Assembly: GCF_902498785.1 (NCBI RefSeq)
Contig: NZ_LR701493.1
Coordinates: 729,459-793,458 of the forward strand
DNA length: 64,000 bases
Origin: Sphingomonas sp. EC-HK361
Lineage (GTDB): Bacteria > Pseudomonadota > Alphaproteobacteria > Sphingomonadales > Sphingomonadaceae
Direction of reading: 5' to 3'
Shown: piece after piece, positions 10,316 through 25,233 of the stretch
Position numbering within the stretch: position 1 is the stretch's first letter
Layout: each line of letters opens with the position of its first letter
Notes under the pieces: generated by a model
Seen by the model: the letters and a program-made list of their open reading frames with translations, nothing else
What the model was told of the DNA's origin: nothing
Databases searched by the model: none
Made by a program: the position numbers and the translations under genes

Positions 10316-10602
10316 TTGACCCTCCCGGGGCTGAAGCTCACTTCGTAAAGCTCGGTCATCTCGAAATGACCGGCGATCTTCGTCCACAGCCGCTCGACCA
10401 TGCTGGCGCGCTCAACGGTCGCGACGCGGTCGAACACGCGGCGTTCGCCGAACGGCACGTCGAACCCTGCGCCGTGGACGCGAACCTGATCGCCAGGATT
10501 GATGGCGACGCCGTCGGCCAGCTCGACATGCGCGCAGAGGAACTCGTCGCTATGCTCGATCTCGACCCGGCACGGCGTTTCGAAGCGGGTGCGGCCGATC
10601 AT
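10312..10602 (-). CDS. Conserved small protein of the puhC-acsF interval
   Basis: 96 residues starting [20 protein letters not shown], soluble, with beta-rich character and no signal or membrane segment. A small protein at exactly this place (puhABC-orf-acsF-puhE-hemA) is common in sphingomonad photosynthesis clusters and is usually left as hypothetical. 4-base overlaps at both ends make it part of the operon. A longer frame reaching 11139 is ruled out because it would cross puhC. The function is unknown; an assembly or cyclase-related role is only suggested by context. Confidence 0.8.
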   Translation of the reverse strand: MIGRTRFETPCRVEIEHSDEFLCAHVELADGVAINPGDQVRVHGAGFDVPFGERRVFDRVATVERASMVERLWTKIAGHFEMTELYEVSFSPGRVK

Positions 10603-11060
10603 GGCAGCAGCTCCGCAAAGGCCTGGCGATTGGTGCCGCCGAACGCCGTCAGCTCGATGTTGCGCCCGGTCGCGGTGTCGACAAGCGAGAGTTCGCCGTC
10701 GCGCCATGCGGTGAGCGTGAAGGGCGGACGATCGCCGATCCCGCGCATCCGCCGGTCGCGCGCCAGCCCGCGCATCACCCCGCGGATGAAGCCGGTCTGC
10801 CCGCCGGGTTCGATGACCTTGGCGATGCGCCCCGTCGTCGCGTCCTGGATCACGACGGCCCCGTCGGCGCGGTCGAGGAAGCGCAGATCGCGCGACTGCA
10901 CCGGCGCCACCTTCTCCTCTGCGCGCAGCAGCACCGGGGATGCGCTCGGCGCGATGTGCCCGACGCGGACGATCGTGGTGGCGGCAAGCGCGAACAGAAC
11001 GAGTGCGCCGGCGATCGTCAGTGCGCCTTTGGGAAGCGTGTCGGCGGGGCCGTGTGTCAT
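10599..11060 (-). CDS. puhC: Photosynthetic complex assembly protein PuhC
   Basis: 153 residues with one N-terminal membrane segment (about 13-33) and a periplasmic domain. The sequence DGAVVIQDATTGRIAKVIEPG is typical of PuhC, which in Rhodobacter is needed for normal reaction-centre/LH1 levels. It overlaps the genes on both sides by 4 bases and sits in the conserved puhA-puhB-puhC order. Confidence 0.92.
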   Translation of the reverse strand: MTHGPADTLPKGALTIAGALVLFALAATTIVRVGHIAPSASPVLLRAEEKVAPVQSRDLRFLDRADGAVVIQDATTGRIAKVIEPGGQTGFIRGVMRGLARDRRMRGIGDRPPFTLTAWRDGELSLVDTATGRNIELTAFGGTNRQAFAELLP

Positions 11061-11680
11061 GCCGCGACCGCTTGACCATAAGCGGGCGCGGCGCCCGGTG
11101 TCTCAAGCGGTGCGATCGCGCCATCCGGATTGGCGGCAAGGCACGTGCGGGCGATCAGCGCGCCGACGCGCTCGGCATCGGGGATCGCGCGCAGCATCGG
11201 CTGCGGCACGGCGAGGTGCCACGGTCGCGCGTGCGGCCAGAGCCCCGCATAGCCGATCCGCTGCGCGCCCGCGACGTGGAGCGGCAAGTCGCCACTGCCG
11301 TCGCTGCGCACCGTCGCATCGACCGCGCCGATGACACCGAGCGGCAGGTTGATGCACTTGGGCAGCGCGATGCCGATGCGGAATACGATCCGCCGATTGG
11401 TGAGCGTGTAGATCGTCGCGCGTGCCGATGCCCAGGCGAGGACGTGGAGCAAAGCGACGCCGACAAGCCCGACACCGACCGTCGCTGCGGCGCCGAGCGT
11501 CCCGCCGCTGGCCAGCGCGGCCAGCGCGAGCACCGCGAAATACCCGGCGGTCAGCCGCGTATGAAATGCCGTCCGGGCCAGCACGCGCCAGTCGGGCGAT
11601 CCCTGCCATAGGATGCGTTCGTCCTTGGGGAGCAATCCCGGCAGGCCGGGGATCGGCTCGTTGTCATATTCGGTTATCAC
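11057..11680 (-). CDS. puhB: Photosynthetic complex assembly protein PuhB
   Basis: 207 residues: a short cytoplasmic N terminus (GLPGLLPKDERILWQGSPDW), about two or three membrane segments (40-85), and a PH-like domain (TIYTLTNRRIVFRIGIALPK onwards). PuhB dimers act in reaction-centre assembly in Rhodobacter. Its stop overlaps the puhC start by 4 bases, and its own start overlaps the puhA stop. Confidence 0.93.
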   Translation of the reverse strand: MITEYDNEPIPGLPGLLPKDERILWQGSPDWRVLARTAFHTRLTAGYFAVLALAALASGGTLGAAATVGVGLVGVALLHVLAWASARATIYTLTNRRIVFRIGIALPKCINLPLGVIGAVDATVRSDGSGDLPLHVAGAQRIGYAGLWPHARPWHLAVPQPMLRAIPDAERVGALIARTCLAANPDGAIAPLETPGAAPAYGQAVAA

Positions 11681-12444
11681 AGGAAAGGCTCCTGCCGGGC
11701 GTCGTTGGCGTAAAGATAGCCGCCGCCGAAATAGGCCTGGACGCGGTCTTCCTCATACAAGGTGATCGTGCCGTCCGCGCCGGCGCCGGGCGCGCCCGCG
11801 AACTGATGCGCGTTCAGCGCGTCGATTATGACGCGGTCGCGCTTCACCTTGGCCATCGTCATCGGTGCGAGGACCGATCCGGGGACGCCCTCGACATCGA
11901 GTTGGAGGTAGCGGATCAGGCGATCGGCCTTGTCGATCCACAGATCGGTGACACGCCCGGCAATCTTGCCGTCGGCGCCGAAGACCGACATCCCGCGCGG
12001 ATCGCGATCGCGATTGGCGATCCAGAAGTCGCCCGCGGCGCTGATCGGGACGATGCGGGGTTTGCCCTCCCAATCGAGATCGGGGTGCTTGGCGCGGTCC
12101 GCCCAGGCGGCGGGGCCGATGCCGTCGGCAAGCGGGTTGCCGGTGGGGACGAGCGGCGCGCCGGGGAAGCGATCGGTGCGCCGGGCGGCGATATCGACCG
12201 GCTCGCGGCCCTTGGTCGGCGCGGTCACCGAACCCCGGCCGAAGGGCAGGTAAAAGGTCTTGGTCGATGCGGTGTGGAGCGCGCCGCCGACGCTGTCGAT
12301 CCGTCCGGTGACGGTGTCCTCGAGCGGATAGCCCTCGCGCCGGTCCTCGCGGCGGAGGTAGAAGACGAGGCAGATGAAGAACAGGACGAACGCCCAGAAG
12401 ACCAGCAGGGCCACATCGATGCTTTGGGTGATTTGGACGTGCAT
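11677..12444 (-). CDS. puhA: Photosynthetic reaction centre H subunit
   Basis: Caps the cytoplasmic face of the L/M core and shapes proton delivery to the secondary quinone. 255 residues: one N-terminal membrane helix (about 11-30), the basic FYLRREDRREGYPLE stretch after it, then a beta-rich soluble domain with PRC-barrel-type sequence (GRVTDLWIDKADRLIRYLQ). Length and motifs match PuhA. It starts 12 bases after the lhaA stop. Confidence 0.96.
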   Translation of the reverse strand: MHVQITQSIDVALLVFWAFVLFFICLVFYLRREDRREGYPLEDTVTGRIDSVGGALHTASTKTFYLPFGRGSVTAPTKGREPVDIAARRTDRFPGAPLVPTGNPLADGIGPAAWADRAKHPDLDWEGKPRIVPISAAGDFWIANRDRDPRGMSVFGADGKIAGRVTDLWIDKADRLIRYLQLDVEGVPGSVLAPMTMAKVKRDRVIIDALNAHQFAGAPGAGADGTITLYEEDRVQAYFGGGYLYANDARQEPFL

Positions 12445-12456
12445 GGGTCCGTCTCC

Positions 12457-13880
12457 TCAGATCGGGAATTCGCTAAGGCCGAAACGGGTGGAAGGGATGG
12501 CGTCGCCGCGCCCGCGCACCAGCGGGCCAAGCGCCACCAGCGTACCGAGCAGCAGCAGGATTTCGGTGCAGTAGACAAAGGCGTAGCCGGTCGATGGCCC
12601 GGCGAGCGTCGGGCCAAGATCGTGCGCGACCGCTGCCGCCGATACCAGATCGCGCGCTAAGGCGCCGAGCGCGATGGCGAGGCCAGCCGCCGTCGCCTGC
12701 ACCGCCCCCCAGGCGCCGAGCGCAAGGCCGGTGCGCCCGTCGAGATCCTTTGCGTCGGAGATCGCCATCGCCGCGGTCAGCGTGCCGACCGAGAACAGGC
12801 CCCCGCCAAAGCCGATGATCGTCGCGCCGATCGCGAGCAGCGCGGTCGCGTGGAGCGGGCCGGCGAAGATGACGAACAGGAACGCCGCGATCCCCGCGAC
12901 GCCGCCAAAGCCCGCAATGCGGTGTGGATCAGCGCCTTGCCCAAGATACCGCGCTGCAAGCCCGAAGCCGACGAGCATCCCGAACGCCCAGAGCGCGGTG
13001 AGCGAGGTCGTCGCGCCGACCGAGAGTCCGAGGACCTGTCCGCCATAGGGTTCGAGCAGCACATCCTGCATCGAGAATGCCGCGGCGCCCAGGCCCACCG
13101 CGACGAGCAGCCGGATCGTCTTCGGGCGCGCGATGAAGATCGCCCAGACCTCGCGGAACGCGGGACGGTCTTCGCGCATCGCGGTCGCGTCGCGGTTGCG
13201 CGCTTCCTGTTTCCACAGCGCGATGAGGTTGAGCACCATCGTCAGCGCCGCCGCGCCCTGGACGATCTTGACGAGCTTGGTGGGCGAGAAATCGGCCAGC
13301 AGCCGCCCGATCACGATCGCACTCACCATCGTGCCGATCAGCAGCATGACGTAAAGGAGCGCGACAACGCGCGGGCGCGCGTCCTCGGGCGCGAGGTCGG
13401 TGGCGAGCGCGAGGCCGGCGGTCTGGGTCGTGTGCATGCCGGCGCCGACGAGCAGGAAGGCGATCGCAGCGCCGATATGCCCGAACAGGGCGGGGCCGTT
13501 GCCGCCGCCGGACATGACGAGCAGCGCGAAGGGCAACACGGCCAGACCGCCGAACTGGAGCAGCGTCCCAAACCAGATATAGGGCACCCGCTTCCAGCCC
13601 AGCAGCGACTGGTGATGGTCGGACTTGAAGCCGATCAGCGCGCGCAGCGGGGCGAAGAGGAGAGGGAGCGAGACCATCGCCGCGACGAGGCTCGCCGACA
13701 CGCCGAGCTCGACGATCATCACCCGGTTGAGCGTGCCCGTCAGCAGCACCGCGGCCATCCCGACCGACACCTGAAACAGCGACAGCCGCAGGATGCGCCT
13801 GAGCGGCAGCTCCGTGGTTGCGGCGTCCGCAAACGGCAGGAAGCGCGTTCCGACCTTGTTCCAGAAGGCATGCGAGCGGC

Positions 13881-13884
<4 letters not shown>
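12457..13884 (-). CDS. lhaA: LH1 assembly protein LhaA (PucC/Bch1-type transporter fold)
   Basis: 475 residues with twelve predicted membrane segments, a major-facilitator-like fold of the PucC family. In Rhodobacter LhaA promotes LH1 assembly and may deliver pigment at the insertion site. The FKSDHHQSLLGWKRVPYIW loop between early helices is diagnostic. The start at 13884 is fixed by a 4-base overlap with the bchM stop. A related protein is encoded at 26139. Confidence 0.93.
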
Positions 13885-19089
<5,205 letters not shown>

Positions 19090-19100
<11 letters not shown>

Positions 19101-20727
19101 AATGCGCCTTCGCGTCGTAGAGTGTGTCGAGGGTGATCGTCGCGAGGCCGTGTTCGGCGGCGAATTTCTCGGTGTTGCGACGCGCCTTGCCGCGCACGAA
19201 GAAGGGGATTTTCAGGAGTTCACGTTCGGCGTCGGAGGACCACAAATCCTCCCCGAGCTTGTCTCGGGGAGGGGGACCGCCGGCAATGCCGGTGGTGGAG
19301 GGGCTGGCGATGTCCTCGGCGCTGCGCGCCGCCCCTCCACCATCGCTGCGCGACGGTCCCCCTCCCCGAGCAAGCTCGGAGAGGACTTTAGCATGCCCCA
19401 GATGGCTCGCCCCCGCGTCGTCCGAAAACTCGAAATCGTCGCGGAACATCGTCAGCAGATGCTCCTCCAGCCCCATAACAAGCGGATGGACCCAGGTGTC
19501 GAACAGCACATTCGCGCCCTCGAACCCCATCTGGGGCGAGTAGCGCGCCGGGAAATCCTGGACGTGGACCGGCGCGGAAATCACCGCGCACGGCACGCCG
19601 AGCCGCTTGGCGATGTGGCGCTCCATCTGCGTGCCCAGCACCAGCTCGGGCTGGAGCGCGGCGATCGCGGCCTCGACCTCCAGATAGTCGTCGGTGATCA
19701 GCGGCTCGACATCGTAGAGTTTCGCCGCCTCTCGCACGTCGCGGGCGAACTCGCGGTTGTAGCAGCCGAGGCCGACGACCTGGAAACCAAGCTCGTCGCG
19801 GGCGACGCGAGCGGCGGCGACGGCGTGGGTCGCGTCGCCGAAAATGAAGACGCGCTTGCCGGTGAGATAGGTCGAATCGACCGACCGGCTCCACCAGGGA
19901 AGGTTCGAGGTGTCGAGCGCGGGTGCGGGGTCGACCCCGGCCAGCGCGGCGACTTCGGCAAGGAACTCGCGCGTGGCGGCGTGGCCGATCGGCACGGTGC
20001 GGACCGTCTTCTGGCCGAACTGGCGCTCGAGCCAGCGGCACGTCGTGTCGGCGATCTCGGGATAGAGGCAGATGTTGAAATCGGCGTCCGGCAACCGGGC
20101 GATGTCGGCAGGCGAGGCGCCGAGCGGGGCGACGACGTTGATATCGATGCCGAGCGTGCCGAGCAGCCGCGTCACCTCGATCACGTCATCCCGGTGGCGA
20201 AAGCCGAGTGCGGTCGGGCCGAGGATATTGGCGGTAGGTTTGTGTCCCCGCGAAGGCGGGAGCCCAGACTGGGTCCCCGCCTTCGCGGGGACACAAATAG
20301 CGCGCACTAGCTGATAAAACGTCTCGCTCGCGCCCCAATTCTCCTTGCGCTGATAGCTCGGCAGTTCGAGCGCGACGACCGGGCAGGGGAGGCGCATCGC
20401 CTCAGCGAGGCCGGCGGGATCGTCCTGGATCAACTCGGCGGTGCACGATGCGCCGACCAGCATCGCCTGCGGCTGAAAGCGCTCATACGCGTCGCGCGCG
20501 GCACGCTGGAACAGTTCGGCCGTGTCCTTACCAAGATCGCGCGCCTGGAAGGTGGTGTAGGTGACCGGCGGGCGCTTGCCGCGGCGCTCGATCATCGTGA
20601 AGAGCAGGTCGGCATAGGTATCGCCTTGCGGCGCATGGAGAACGTAATGCACGCCCTCCATCGCGGTAGCGATCCGCATCGCGCCGACATGGGGTGGCCC
20701 CTCATAGGTCCAGACGGTCAGCTGCAT
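19090..20727 (-). CDS. bchB: Dark-operative protochlorophyllide reductase subunit B with two in-frame palindromic insertions
   Basis: Catalytic subunit with BchN; reduces ring D of protochlorophyllide without light. 545 residues from the ATG at 20727. Asp36 in [13 protein letters not shown] matches the unusual aspartate ligand of the N/B iron-sulphur cluster. The C-terminal domain has [20 protein letters not shown]. Two stretches look foreign to the family: residues about 144-163 ([18 protein letters not shown]) and about 447-494 ([13 protein letters not shown] to [20 protein letters not shown]). Both are encoded by palindromic DNA elements (20239-20297 and 19245-19388). The flanking sequence is normal BchB and the frame is intact. 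Confidence 0.93.
19245..19388. repeat. 144-base nested palindrome inside bchB
   Basis: Outer arms of about 34 bases (from 19245 and ending near 19388) are inverted copies with a few differences; both contain CGAGCTTG and GGGGAGGGGGACCG. An inner pair, GGTGGTGGAGGGGC against GCCCCTCCACCATC, continues the symmetry. Each outer arm can also fold on itself (CTCCCCGAGCTTG with CTCGGGGAG). The whole unit is translated as about 48 extra residues of BchB. Confidence 0.8.
20239..20297. repeat. 59-base perfect-armed palindrome inside bchB
   Basis: 22-base arms at 20239-20260 and 20276-20297 are exact inverted complements, beginning TTTGTGTCCCCGCGAAGG. Inside them CCCAG and CTGGG continue the symmetry around a single base. 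It has the same CCCGCCTTCGCGGG core type as the bchM element. It is translated as about 20 residues between the QLVRAI and [14 protein letters not shown] segments of BchB. Confidence 0.88.
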
Positions 20728-20748
20728 GTGACCGTCCCTTCCCCACAC

Positions 20749-20828
20749 CCGTTCGGGCTGAGCTTGTCGAAGCCCTGTTCTTTCTTCCGAAGAGAAGGAC
20801 GGCCCTTCGACAAGCTCAGGGCAAACGG
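20749..20828. repeat. REP doublet in the bchN-bchB gap
   Basis: Inverted arms CCGTTCGGGCTGAGCTTGTC (from 20749) and GACAAGCTCAGGGCAAACGG (ending 20828), sharing the core GAGCTTGTCGAAG/CTTCGACAAGCTC. It fills most of the 115-base gap between the bchN stop and the bchB start. All other junctions of this operon overlap or are 12 bases or shorter. Confidence 0.85.
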
Positions 20829-20842
20829 GGAGAGGACTGCGC

Positions 20843-22633
<1,791 letters not shown>

Positions 22634-22654
22634 TCACCGCCTCCTTGTGCCAGG

Positions 22655-22696
22655 AAGGTAGGCGCCGCGGCCCGTGAGTGTCAAACAAAAGTGACG
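22655..22696 (-). promoter_or_regulatory. bchF promoter with overlapping PpsR-type operator
   Basis: Minus strand: -35 TTGACA (complement of 22679-22684), 18-base spacer, -10 TACCTT (complement of 22655-22660). Plus strand 22679-22696 reads TGTCAAACAAAAGTGACG, which is TGTCA-N8-TGACG, one base off the CrtJ/PpsR consensus TGT-N12-ACA. The site covers the -35 box and lies between the divergent bchF and ppaA genes, so PpsR could repress both. Confidence 0.65.
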
Positions 22697-22842
22697 TAAA
22701 ACAAAATGGACATATGCTGCGCCGCGCAAACTTTCTGCAGTTGTCAGCGCGTTGCGAGAGGCATAGGGTCTCGAGTCGGCGGGGGATGCCGTTGCGGCAG
22801 GATTATCCGCCTAGTGCGTGTGACCAGGCGGGAGAGCCGGGC

Positions 22843-23730
22843 ATGGCGAGCAGCAGTGGATATGGGCAGGCCGCGCCCACAAGCTTTCCTCGCGACCGCT
22901 ACCGCGACAACATATTCGTTGCCGAGCCGATGGCGTGCGCGCGCGCGCCGAGGTGGCTCGATGCCGGCCGCTCGCTTACCAGCCTGATCGAAGGTCAGAT
23001 CATCCCGCGATTGATCGTCGCACATCCCTCCGCGCAGATCATGGCAGACGATTGTGTCGATCTGGCCGATGAGGTGCTGACCTTTGCCCCGCTGGCGCTG
23101 CATGTCGAGGCGGACGCGCTGATCGAACATGTCGAGGCCTATCTGGTGCGCGGCGCAACGGTCGAGGCGCTGCTTGTCGACCTGCTGGCGCCGGCCGCGC
23201 GGCGACTCGGGGAATATTGGGAGGAGGATCGCTGCGACTTCGTCGACGTGACGATGGGGCTGTGGCGGTTGCAGGAAGTCGTCCACGAGCTCGCCGCGCG
23301 CGGCCCGGTCGACCGCCGGCATGCGGCACCGCGCGCGCTGTTCGCGGCAATGCCGGGCGACCAGCACAGTTTCGGCGCGGTCGTGATCGAGGATGTGTTC
23401 GCGCGCGCCGGCTGGGCGACGGATCGGCTTGGCGATGCCGCGATGCCCGAACTGCTCGACCGCGCCGGCGAAGACTGGTTCGACGTGATCGGATTGACGG
23501 TGAGTTGCGACTCCCATACAGCCGCGCTGCCATCGGCAATCGTTGCGCTTCGCAACGTGTCCCGCAATCCGCGCGTCGTCGTCATGGTCGGCGGCCGCGT
23601 GTTCGCCGAGAATCCTCGGCTTGCATCGGATGTGGGGGCGGACGGCACGGCGCGCGACGCGCGCAGCGCCGTGAAGATGGCGCAGGAGTTGATCGACGCG
23701 GTTGCGCGTGAGGTCGTTTCCTGCAGTTGA
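22843..23730 (+). CDS. ppaA: Cobalamin-binding photosynthesis regulator PpaA/AerR
   Basis: B12-dependent antirepressor-type partner of PpsR. 295 residues from the ATG at 22843, which follows GGGAGAG; the frame is open back to 22678, but that would start inside the operator. The helical cap has LGEYWEEDRCDFVDVTMG, typical of B12-binding regulators (about 122-139). The Rossmann-like domain has GDQHSFG, the DxHxxG cobalamin motif with His175. It is divergent from bchF and 30 bases before ppsR. Confidence 0.9.
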   Translation: MASSSGYGQAAPTSFPRDRYRDNIFVAEPMACARAPRWLDAGRSLTSLIEGQIIPRLIVAHPSAQIMADDCVDLADEVLTFAPLALHVEADALIEHVEAYLVRGATVEALLVDLLAPAARRLGEYWEEDRCDFVDVTMGLWRLQEVVHELAARGPVDRRHAAPRALFAAMPGDQHSFGAVVIEDVFARAGWATDRLGDAAMPELLDRAGEDWFDVIGLTVSCDSHTAALPSAIVALRNVSRNPRVVVMVGGRVFAENPRLASDVGADGTARDARSAVKMAQELIDAVAREVVSCS

Positions 23731-23760
23731 TGTCCTTTCCTGGAGCGTTGCGGCCGTTCG

Positions 23761-25185
23761 ATGACTACGCATCACGCCCCCGCCATCCCCAAGGGCTTTA
23801 CCGCACCTGATACGGTGCCCGGCGCACTTTCCGCAGATGCCGCGGCGCGCATTCTCGGCGCGGTCGGCGACATCACGCTTGTGGTCGATAGAGACGGCGT
23901 GGTGCTCGACACCGCGATCGCCGACCGCGACCTTGCCCAATATGGCGTCGCGACCTGGATCGGGCGGGCATGGTCGGAAACCGTGACGATCGAGAGCCGG
24001 CCCAAGGTCGCGGAGATGATCGCCGGTGCGGGTGACGAGGGCCGCTGGCGGCAGGTCAACCACGTCACCGACAATGGCGAAGTGCCGATCCGCTACCTCA
24101 CGATGGCGCTGGGCGACGGACGGCTGATCGCCGTGGGGCGCGACATGCGCAGCGCCGCTGCCACGCAGCAGCGTCTGCTCCAGACCCAGCAATCGCTGGA
24201 GCGCGACTATATCCGGCTGCGACAGGCCGAAGCGCGCTACCGGATGCTCTTCGATCTGGCGCACGAGCCGGTGCTGATCGTCGATGCCGCATCGCGCCGC
24301 ATACGCGAGGCGAACCCCGCGGCGCACCGCTTGCTGGGCGTGAAGGACGGCGCGCTTGCCAACCAGCCGGTGACAGCGATCGTGGCAGCCGATGCCCGCG
24401 AGGCGCTGGTCGGGTATCTGGGCGCGGCGGAGGCGGTCGAGGGCGCGGCGCCAGCGACGATGCGGCTCGCCCGGCAGGGGGGCGTCGCGCAGATCGCCGC
24501 AAAGCTGTTCCGCCAAGCGCGGGTCGCGCTGCTGCTGGTGCGGATCGAGCCGCTGGAAGCCGCGGCGAACACCGACGTGGTTTCCGATGCGCGACTGGCC
24601 GATGTCGTCGAGCGGATGCCCGATGCGTTCGTCCTCGTCGATGGCGATATGGCGATCCTTGCGGCGAACGCGGCGTTCGTCGAACTCACCCAAGCGCCGT
24701 CGGCCGATCGCCTGATCGGCGCATCGCTCGGGGACTGGCTCGGCCGCCCGGGAATCGATCTCGATCTGATCCTCGGGCAGATTCGCGAGCATGGCGCGGT
24801 GCGCAACGTCGCGACGATCCTGCGCAGCTCGGGTGGTGGCCAGGAGGAGATCGAGGTGTCGGGCGTGGCGGCAAGCGACGCGCACGGCGCCTGCTTCGGC
24901 TTCACGATTCGCGACGTCGGCCGGCGGTTGCGCGCGATTCCGGAACCGGGGCTGGACCTGCCGCGCTCGGTCGATCAACTCACGCAACTCGTCGGGCGGA
25001 TGAGCCTGAAGGAAATCGTGCGCGAATCAACCGATCTCATCGAGCGGCTCTGCATCGAGGCGGCGCTCGCCTACACGGACGACAATCGCGCGTCTGCGGC
25101 GGAAATCCTGGGCGTCAGCCGGCAGAGCCTGTATTCCAAGCTTCACCGTCACGGCTTGGGAAGCCTTCCGTCCGGGCCGGAATGA
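23761..25185 (+). CDS. ppsR: Transcriptional repressor PpsR/CrtJ
   Basis: Redox- and light-linked repressor of photosynthesis genes under oxygen. 474 residues: an N-terminal PAS-like domain, a glutamine-rich linker helix (about 130-160), two further PAS domains, and a C-terminal Fis-type helix-turn-helix (NRASAAEILGVSRQSLYSKL). Two cysteines are visible in the C-terminal half, one in HGACFGF and one in ERLCIEAAL just before the HTH; the latter fits the redox cysteine position of PpsR. It follows ppaA, and a PpsR-type site lies right after its stop. Confidence 0.93.
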   Translation: MTTHHAPAIPKGFTAPDTVPGALSADAAARILGAVGDITLVVDRDGVVLDTAIADRDLAQYGVATWIGRAWSETVTIESRPKVAEMIAGAGDEGRWRQVNHVTDNGEVPIRYLTMALGDGRLIAVGRDMRSAAATQQRLLQTQQSLERDYIRLRQAEARYRMLFDLAHEPVLIVDAASRRIREANPAAHRLLGVKDGALANQPVTAIVAADAREALVGYLGAAEAVEGAAPATMRLARQGGVAQIAAKLFRQARVALLLVRIEPLEAAANTDVVSDARLADVVERMPDAFVLVDGDMAILAANAAFVELTQAPSADRLIGASLGDWLGRPGIDLDLILGQIREHGAVRNVATILRSSGGGQEEIEVSGVAASDAHGACFGFTIRDVGRRLRAIPEPGLDLPRSVDQLTQLVGRMSLKEIVRESTDLIERLCIEAALAYTDDNRASAAEILGVSRQSLYSKLHRHGLGSLPSGPE

Positions 25186-25186
25186 G

Positions 25187-25227
25187 TGTCAGTTTGATTT
25201 GACGCGTCCGCCTGTCAGGCATAGCGT
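25187..25227 (+). promoter_or_regulatory. bchG promoter with overlapping PpsR-type operator
   Basis: TGTCAGTTTGATTTGACG at 25187-25204 is TGTCA-N8-TGACG, the same variant as at bchF. It overlaps a possible -35 TTGACG (25199-25204) with TAGCGT (25222-25227) 17 bases on. The operator over the -35 box suggests repression of the bchG-pucC-bchP-tspO unit. The -10 is weak and so close to the bchG ATG at 25234 that a leaderless message, or a start at 25270, is possible. Confidence 0.55.
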
Positions 25228-25233
25228 CCTGCC

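Noticed and set aside
10312-11139. A 275-residue version of the puhC-acsF interval protein
   Set aside because: The extra N-terminal part reads through puhC in another frame and is Arg-rich; the ATG at 10602 with its 4-base overlap is the sensible start.
22744-24987. Minus-strand open frame of about 747 codons opposite ppaA and ppsR
   Set aside because: Antisense shadow of two genes with clear domains; composition is that of a reversed GC-rich frame.
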